A stretch of DNA of 33,675 nucleotides, taken from a virus. The stretch covers positions 1 to 33,675 of IMG/VR virus record IMGVR_UViG_3300042379_001002, one strand, 5' to 3'. Shown in pieces: positions 28,661-33,675 of this stretch. The notes beneath the pieces are model-generated. The model had not been told where the DNA came from, ran no database searches, and saw only the letters and a program-made list of their open reading frames with translations. Numbering within the stretch: position 1 is the stretch's first letter; each line of letters opens with the position of its first letter. Position numbers and translations under genes: made by a program.

Positions 28661-30898
28661 TCAATCGCTTGGCGGAATAAACCACTTGATTGCGCCGTGT
28701 CGCGGATTGGTGGACGCAATCTGTCCATTACCCTTCAGGTCTGCTCTGACGGCTCTGAATCGGTTGTTTGGTATCTCAGCCTTCTGCGCCCGTTCGTCCA
28801 GCTGGATGCTTGGTATCTCGCCATTATCCGATTCGCGGATAGTGCGGATGATCCACGTGATGATCTGGTCATTCGGCCACGTCTTGATTGACGACGATCT
28901 ACCGCCAGTCTCAGCTTCAATGATGCGTGCCTCGATTGCGCTGTATTCGTCGTCTGTCGTTGTGATGGTCACGGATGGAATGATCCCTTGTCCCTGTCGT
29001 CGCAATCGCATGTAGCCGATGGCAACGCCTTCTCTACCAACATTCGACTTTGCTATGCCGATCATGACATCATCGGGACCAGCGGCTGGATCCTTGGCAA
29101 TCACGATTGTCTGGCGGGGTTTGTTCGTCCAGGCTGCGCTTCCCATGATCCGATCTCGTAGCCTGCACTTGGCTTTAGAAAAGTGCTTGATGAACACAAC
29201 TGCCGCGCCTGTGTCCTCGGCCAGCTCCCTCAGATGGTTCAAATCTGATTTGACTGATCCATCGTTGTTTCCCTGTGACTTCTCAGATAGGTAGTCATCG
29301 CCAGTATCGACCACGATCAGGCTCAGTGGTTCGTTGGGCAGGAGTGCCATATACCGTGTGATCTGGTCACGAATTTCGGCCATCGTGCTGATGTCTGTTT
29401 TGCCGGGACTCCACACCCGGTCCATACGATCACAGCCGATTTTCTTGATGTCGGCTCGCGGTCCGTCCCCGCCTTCGTCCTGCGACAAATAGCACACAAG
29501 TCCCCCGGCGTACTTCGGGTTGATTGCGTAGTGAAAGAAGTCCTGATTATTGGCGATGGCGGCGGCTAGGTGCTTAAGGAATAGCGACTTCCCTGTCCCT
29601 CCATCACCCGCAACACTTGAAAGCCTTTTCATAGGGAACAGGCTTTCGCCATGTGGCGTTTCAAGTAGGAATTCCAAGTCATCCACAATCACGTCATTCT
29701 CTGCGGTTCCACCGTTCAGCCTTGCGGCCATCGTGCTGGAACGGATGTGATGAGCATGAATATCAAGGAACTCTAATACTGCGGCAGCATGGCCGCTATT
29801 ACAACCTTCTAACAGGTCATCAACAGGCATGGCGTCGCGTACCACGGACACGTTATTCCACTTGCCAGATGACAGCACAATCTTCGCGACACCTTTGGCG
29901 AACTCCGCGCCGGTAGCGTCATTGTCAGGCCAGATGATGATCTTGCGATCACCTCGCAGCTGCGTCCAGTCTGTCCCCGCAAAAGCCGATCCACCGTTAG
30001 CAGAAGCCACGGCCACAAGCGGGAACGTTTCCGATGTCATATCGTTGATAAGGTCGGCTTTCTTTTCGCCTTCAACAATGACCTGCGACACCAGTGGACC
30101 GATGGCGGCCAGACGCTTCCCACCGTACAGGGGTAACAATCGCTTCGGGTCGGTATCGTCCTGATTAGGGTACCAACGGCCATTACGGTGAACCTCGAAA
30201 GGTATCGGTCCGATCTTCTTTCCGGTGTCGCGATGAAAGAATCTGACTTTTTTGTAAGTCTCTGTGTAGTCGTCGTATACTACTCGCCGCATAGGGTCGG
30301 CATCCCGATTACCTGCGGCGTACTGATGGTAGTTTTCCAGGCACGCCTCAAACGTTTCGAATCCCGGGTTCGCCTTGTAATCAACCTTTGGCTTAGGCTT
30401 TGGTTGTTTGGCTTTGGCTGCCTTGCTGCTTAGTCCGTTGTATCCAACGATCTCGTTAGCGGCTGTTTCCATGTCGCACTGTCGGACAGCCATAACGAGA
30501 TCAATAGCCGATCCATCGGCACCACAGGAGAAGCATTTCCAGTGAATGCCATCGGGGTTAATACTCGCGCTCGGGTTGTGGTCATCGTGTGACGGACAAA
30601 GGAACTTACCCTTAGTAACCACAATTCCAAGCCGGCTTGCGGCTTGCTCTATCGGGATCCTCGCGTCCGCATAACGCGGTGATGTTTGATCGGGTTCGAC
30701 TTTGCGCAGTGCCGGCGGCGTGCTATTATGCATGTGGACAGGTGCTTTCTGTTCAAAAATCTCGCCCACGCTGCTCGATACAGCGTGGGCACCTTTGTTT
30801 TTATCACAATCAGCCACGAACAGTAAGCCCGGTTCCACCTTGGGTGTGAAGTCGCGGCCATATCGCTCGGGAATGGGTTCGCCAGTTCGCGTCATCAT
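28661..30898 (-). CDS. Primase-helicase (CHC2 zinc finger, TOPRIM, RepA-like ATPase)
   Basis: A 745-aa protein. A CHC2-type zinc finger lies at ~99-130 (FLCPSHDDHNPSASI ... WKCFSCGADG). The TOPRIM region has QVIVEGEKKADLI (~265-280) and KIIIWPDNDATG. A RepA/AAA_25-type helicase domain has Walker A VAGDGGTGKSLF (~428-440), Walker B-like LSLIVVDTGDD and AAVVFIKHFSKA. Together these give priming and unwinding for plasmid or phage replication. I chose ATG 30898 (GTGGAGG directly upstream) rather than a longer frame from 30931. It overlaps the small ORF before it and follows an HTH gene. The iteron cluster lies past its 3' end. Confidence 0.88.
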   Translation of the reverse strand: MMTRTGEPIPERYGRDFTPKVEPGLLFVADCDKNKGAHAVSSSVGEIFEQKAPVHMHNSTPPALRKVEPDQTSPRYADARIPIEQAASRLGIVVTKGKFLCPSHDDHNPSASINPDGIHWKCFSCGADGSAIDLVMAVRQCDMETAANEIVGYNGLSSKAAKAKQPKPKPKVDYKANPGFETFEACLENYHQYAAGNRDADPMRRVVYDDYTETYKKVRFFHRDTGKKIGPIPFEVHRNGRWYPNQDDTDPKRLLPLYGGKRLAAIGPLVSQVIVEGEKKADLINDMTSETFPLVAVASANGGSAFAGTDWTQLRGDRKIIIWPDNDATGAEFAKGVAKIVLSSGKWNNVSVVRDAMPVDDLLEGCNSGHAAAVLEFLDIHAHHIRSSTMAARLNGGTAENDVIVDDLEFLLETPHGESLFPMKRLSSVAGDGGTGKSLFLKHLAAAIANNQDFFHYAINPKYAGGLVCYLSQDEGGDGPRADIKKIGCDRMDRVWSPGKTDISTMAEIRDQITRYMALLPNEPLSLIVVDTGDDYLSEKSQGNNDGSVKSDLNHLRELAEDTGAAVVFIKHFSKAKCRLRDRIMGSAAWTNKPRQTIVIAKDPAAGPDDVMIGIAKSNVGREGVAIGYMRLRRQGQGIIPSVTITTTDDEYSAIEARIIEAETGGRSSSIKTWPNDQIITWIIRTIRESDNGEIPSIQLDERAQKAEIPNNRFRAVRADLKGNGQIASTNPRHGAIKWFIPPSD

Positions 30899-31032
30899 TT
30901 CGCCTCCACATGTCCTGCGGGCATGTTGCAATAAAACATGTGGGAGGTCTTAGCTGTAACCGCGAGTAATCCAGATTTACGCGAGGGTTCTGCGGCCTCT
31001 GTGAGGCTCTGTGGCGTGCTGTTGGTTTTCAT
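30895..31032 (-). CDS. Possible 45-aa peptide between HTH and primase
   Basis: The ORF reads MKTNSTPQSLTEAAEPSRKSG ... KTSHMFYCNMPAGHVEAK. Its stop overlaps the primase start (ATGATGA), which hints at coupling. Its own ribosome-binding site is poor. No homologue is recognised. Confidence 0.35.
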   Translation of the reverse strand: MKTNSTPQSLTEAAEPSRKSGLLAVTAKTSHMFYCNMPAGHVEAK

Positions 31033-31049
31033 GTGGGTGAATGGCCATG

Positions 31050-31271
31050 TCAGGCCACATCCCCCGCACCAGCGGCTTGCTGTACCAGACGGAGAACAGC
31101 AGCGTTGTCGATCCATTTTCGGCTGTGACCAGGCACCTGCCAAGTCGGCAGATGTTGCGTCCTGACAAGACGATCCACTGTGAACGGCGTAACTTTTAGC
31201 AGGCGTGCGGCGTTGGCTCGACTGATGTATTTTGGCAAAACTTGTTTGCCTTCGGTCTGATTTTCGACCAT
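31050..31271 (-). CDS. Excisionase-type HTH protein
   Basis: A 73-aa protein. YISRANAARLLKVTPFTVDRLVRTQHLPTWQVPGHSRKWIDNAAVLRLV fits the helix-turn-helix_17 / excisionase pattern ('is---aA-lL-vs--tv-rlv---lp---v-g--r---i----v'). GGAAGGAC lies before the ATG. It is the first gene of the primase-helicase operon and is probably a DNA-bending regulator or excision factor. Unlike the HTH at 16082, it has the full conventional pattern. Confidence 0.8.
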   Translation of the reverse strand: MVENQTEGKQVLPKYISRANAARLLKVTPFTVDRLVRTQHLPTWQVPGHSRKWIDNAAVLRLVQQAAGAGDVA

Positions 31272-31716
31272 ACTGATTTTCGTCCTTCCATCACTTAATG
31301 GGTGTGGGATGCGACCAACATTTCGAGCCTGTTTGCCATTGGCGTGGCGGCAGGCTCACTTCATTCCCTGTGATTCAGGGGTGAACAAACAGCAAAAACA
31401 AGATTCGAAGTAACAGCGGGGATGTGGTTTGCACCACTGTAAATCCGTTCGCTCCACCACGGGCGTTTCCAAGCGTCCCGCCTGTCATTCAGCAATCCTG
31501 TTGCTGTCCGATACCTCATCATCCACGATTCAACTCTCCTTTCAAGACATTTCTTATCAATCCACGCTATGTAATCTCTTAAGGCTTTGTGTGGTATGCG
31601 ATTGTAACTGCAAAAAACTTCTTAATGTTCACCCTAGTAAAACACGTCAATCAAGCTCATATGCGGGTATTTAAGCCTTTAGGTGTATCAGAGTAGACTA
31701 TTATTGATATGTTGAT
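31272..31716. other. Leader of the primase operon, no gene seen
   Basis: It contains an inverted repeat with core CCCTG-TGATT-CAGGG flanked by TTCA/TGAA (about 31361-31384) and otherwise AT-rich sequence. No supported ORF or clear promoter. Confidence 0.35.
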
Positions 31717-32003
31717 CTATGGCTGCATCATGGCTGTTTAGCAGCCATAGCGGTGGAGCTGGGCTTTCAGCATTTCTGCTGCTCAATCAGCTGCTCTCAG
31801 TAGATTCGATAAGCCTGTTCTTTAGCCTGTTCTCAGGCCAAAACAGCATTGCTGTTCCGTTGCTGTTCCACAGTATAGCGGAGCAGGTGTTTGGCACCTG
31901 TTCCAGGTTGGTAATCTTCACTGATCGCCCACTGCTTCCAGTGGCGCTGTCCACCTGTTATTCACCTGCAATCAGGTGGCGGCATCATGCCTGTCTTTTC
32001 AGG
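31717..32003. repeat. Chain of short, non-identical hairpins
   Basis: In ~290 bp I count at least eight: CTATGGCTGC/GCAGCCATAG (31717-31750), CAGCA-TTTC-TGCTG (31768-31781), GCCTG-TTCT-CAGGC (31825-31838), AACAGC-ATT-GCTGTT (31842-31856), GGAGCAGGTG/CACCTGTTCC (31880-31904), CCACTG-CTTC-CAGTGG (31929-31944), CACCTG-CAAT-CAGGTG (31963-31978) and CCTG/CAGG (31990-32003). The last overlaps the end of the recombinase gene. Loops are 3-5 nt in most. No protein is encoded. Confidence 0.8.
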
Positions 32004-32653
32004 ATCCTTTGAACCTGTGCTGCGTGCCAGTCGCCACCCATTGCGGTAGGAATCCCGTCAGCATTCAACCGGCTTGCTATCGCGGCCATTCCAAGCCCCT
32101 CAGACCGCAATTGTAGGATTGTTGGCACAACAGCCTTGTTCCTGTCGCCAGCCTTCTTGCTGTTGGCTTCCGCGCCTTTCTTCTGTGCCTCGGTCGTCAG
32201 GTTTTCAGGCTTGCCCAGCTTCACCCCCCTAGCCTTTAATGCACAAAGTGCGGCCTTGGTTCGGTCACTGATTCTGCGTGCCTCTTCTTCGTCGATGATG
32301 GCGCGGAACTGGACTTCCAGTGTGGTCATATTCGGTCGATCAGATACCACTACCGGCACGGCTTCGAATATTGAGAGTGCCTTGGTTGCCTTGCGTGCCA
32401 AGCGGCATTGTGATTTAACGATCAGGCTTGAACCGCGTGTTCGTTTTGTTTTCATAATCGCTTTCAGAAGTTCTGGACGATCGTTATCAGTCCCTGATTC
32501 AACTTCAACGAACTCGGCAACGATTGCCAAGCTGTTTCGCTCGGCGTAGTCCATTACGGCGGCCTTCTGTGCTTCCAGCCCCAAACCGCTATCACCCTGC
32601 TCTTGGGTCGATACTCTATAATAAGCGATCAGCTTGGTGATTGCGGTCGTCAT
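31985..32653 (-). CDS. Small serine recombinase, copy 2 (inverted twin)
   Basis: A 222-aa protein differing from the 3196-3864 recombinase by about 22 residues, mostly conservative. All catalytic elements are present: YYRVSTQEQGDSG with Ser15, SQCRLARK, EEEARRISDRT, and a C-terminal HTH (GLGMAAIASRLNADGIPT ... WHAAQVQRIL). An extra Cys (KAALCALKARG) replaces Arg. It faces the opposite way from its twin about 28 kb away, so site-specific or homologous recombination could invert the region between. The gene that is coupled to the twin is missing here; the hairpin chain follows instead. Confidence 0.93.
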   Translation of the reverse strand: MTTAITKLIAYYRVSTQEQGDSGLGLEAQKAAVMDYAERNSLAIVAEFVEVESGTDNDRPELLKAIMKTKRTRGSSLIVKSQCRLARKATKALSIFEAVPVVVSDRPNMTTLEVQFRAIIDEEEARRISDRTKAALCALKARGVKLGKPENLTTEAQKKGAEANSKKAGDRNKAVVPTILQLRSEGLGMAAIASRLNADGIPTAMGGDWHAAQVQRILKRQA

Positions 32654-32696
32654 GATTCCGGCTCCTGAGAAAGGGTGATTGGCTTCAACTGATCTA

Positions 32697-32736
32697 ACTA
32701 TAACACCTCTTCAACGGTCATTCAAGTGGTGTTACA
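32697..32736 (-). promoter_or_regulatory. Res-like site 2 overlapping the recombinase promoter
   Basis: Arms TATAACACCTCTT (32699-32711) and AAGTGGTGTTACA (32724-32736) pair at 11 of 13 positions. On the minus strand a -35 TTGAAT (complement of 32720-32725) and a -10 TATAGT (complement of 32697-32702) are 17 bp apart, exactly as at site 1. Its outer edge coincides with the start of the duplicated block at 32736. Confidence 0.65.
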
Positions 32737-33675
32737 AAATATTTCTCAGGTGTATTTTCGGATTCCCAAGAATACATGAAGTCTTTTTCGTGGGATGTGT
32801 TCTAGTGGGGTGGACGAGAGGTAATAGGATTTCTTGAAAAGGTTGTCTGCCCCACAGACGGCTCTATTGAGTTTTTAACAATACGCTTGTTTAGTTCCAC
32901 CAGTTGATGAAGGCAAGACGCTTTTGTCGCTGGTGGAGTTATTGTTGGGTCTTAGTCCTACAGGTATCCAGCATGACCGAATTGACGTAAAGTATTGGTG
33001 CGACCGGAATTGCGCTGCGTTAAACGCACAGTCTTCAATGTAAGTCCGGTCATGTTAGCACTTTGTGACGATTGTGCGTCACTATTTATTCCAGGCACCC
33101 TACCCTTGATCCTCGGTGTTCTTCCGGTGTTCTTACCGGACCAAATAAGCCCATATCGACAGGATTGGGGGTTGATCCTTTATTACCCACTGTCAGAACT
33201 AGATTAGCTCGTGTAGACTCTTTTGGATCTTTTAACTAGGGGCAAACATCTCAGATGAAAATGCTTAGGAACATATGAAGCGGGTTGATCCGAATACAGT
33301 CGCTCATCGAAAAACACTCCGTGGAAGAGACGAGGTAACTTACGATTGTCCGAATTGCCAAGCAAGTCTTAAAAACGATTTGTCTGATGCCGGTATCCGA
33401 GATAGCTGTCCTCATTGCGGATGCGAATTCTTTGTGCCTGGTGATGAAAGACTAAATGTACTAAAGCAACCGGAGTCGCAAGGGAAGTTGCGAAAGAAGC
33501 AAGAAGCCGATGAGTCGAAACGTAATCAAGAACAAGCTGATAGACGCGTCCGTGAGCTAGAATTGGTGGCTAAGAATCGAGAGCAAGAGCAAGAGAGACA
33601 AAAGGTTTTACTTAAATCAACGCACTATATGTCATTAGGTTTCATGCATCTCGTCTCTGTTTTGACCAAAGGGAT
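32736..33675. repeat. Duplicated block, copy B (includes dispersed repeat copy 3)
   Basis: It matches 25894-26829 to the end of the window. It contains the third dispersed repeat (32736-32953), the structured leader (32954-33274) and the start of a second zinc-ribbon membrane gene. There is no gene from 32654 to 33274. Confidence 0.88.
33275..33675 (+). CDS. Zinc-ribbon coiled-coil membrane protein, partial second copy
   Basis: It starts MKRVDPNTVAHRKTLRGRDEVTYDCPNCQ and remains open to the right edge (133 codons). It keeps both Cys pairs and the coiled coil, with a few changes against the 26429 copy (for example NVLKQPE for DGLKQAE). The reading frame is intact over the visible part, so both copies seem to have been maintained. 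The membrane half lies outside the window. Confidence 0.75.
   Translation, partial: MKRVDPNTVAHRKTLRGRDEVTYDCPNCQASLKNDLSDAGIRDSCPHCGCEFFVPGDERLNVLKQPESQGKLRKKQEADESKRNQEQADRRVRELELVAKNREQEQERQKVLLKSTHYMSLGFMHLVSVLTKG

Noticed and set aside
31717-32003. Integron attC sites or REP elements
   Set aside because: No integron integrase, no consistent core sites and no shared stem sequence between hairpins.
1-33675. Circular replicon with matching ends
   Set aside because: The two ends are not copies of each other. Each matches a different internal repeat, which fits an assembly break rather than circular overlap.

Overview
The window reads as accessory DNA (plasmid, phage-plasmid or genomic island) from a bacterium that is probably a planctomycete. 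The best clue is a secreted beta-propeller (9571-10443) ending in a PEP-CTERM sorting signal (VPEPSTYALS, hydrophobic stretch, RRNK). That signal occurs in several phyla, so the assignment is an inference. There is no rRNA, tRNA, CRISPR array or core metabolic gene. Both ends lie inside sequences repeated within the window (1-449 matches 13052-13500; 32736-33675 matches 25894-26829), so this looks like an assembly contig that stops in repeats.

Layout. 1-3000: a truncated duplicate of the locus at 12-13.8 kb, a ribbon-helix-helix (RHH) protein, a Phd/RelE-type toxin-antitoxin pair, large perfect palindromes, one copy of a dispersed repeat, and a two-gene minus-strand operon. 3100-5150: a small serine recombinase with a 40-bp dyad over its promoter, a coupled unknown gene and a BRO-type antirepressor. 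5170-8060: a replicon on the minus strand (CopG-like repressor, predicted antisense RNA, AAA+/SF3-like Rep). 8300-15800: cargo, including secreted proteins, several zinc-ribbon membrane proteins, a stand-alone HsdR-N-like nuclease-fold protein, a second RHH protein, and a TPR lipoprotein whose promoter and first codons come from an antitoxin gene. 15880-25895: a roughly 10-kb module with an HTH regulator, a 1715-aa fusion of family-B DNA polymerase, zinc finger and SF2 helicase, a long imperfect palindrome, a small-terminase-like protein, a third serine recombinase, and a terminase split into ATPase and nuclease genes. No capsid, portal or tail gene is visible, and an 11-bp direct repeat flanks the module. 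25900-33675: a zinc-ribbon membrane protein in a duplicated block, a third RHH protein behind an array of octamer repeats, an iteron cluster, a CHC2-TOPRIM-RepA-like primase-helicase operon, a chain of short hairpins, a twin of the first serine recombinase in opposite orientation, and the second copy of the duplicated block.

How it fits together. Three unrelated replication systems (Rep with CopG and antisense RNA; PolB-helicase; primase-helicase with iterons), three serine recombinases, three RHH proteins with a shared C-terminal tail, and a toxin-antitoxin pair make this look like a composite of replicons and mobile modules that recombined repeatedly. The most novel candidates are the PolB-helicase/split-terminase module, the octamer array with its RHH protein, and the RHH family whose linker carries a conserved G-rich DNA motif at which one rearrangement breakpoint lies. 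All functional statements are inferred from motifs and layout; no database search was possible.
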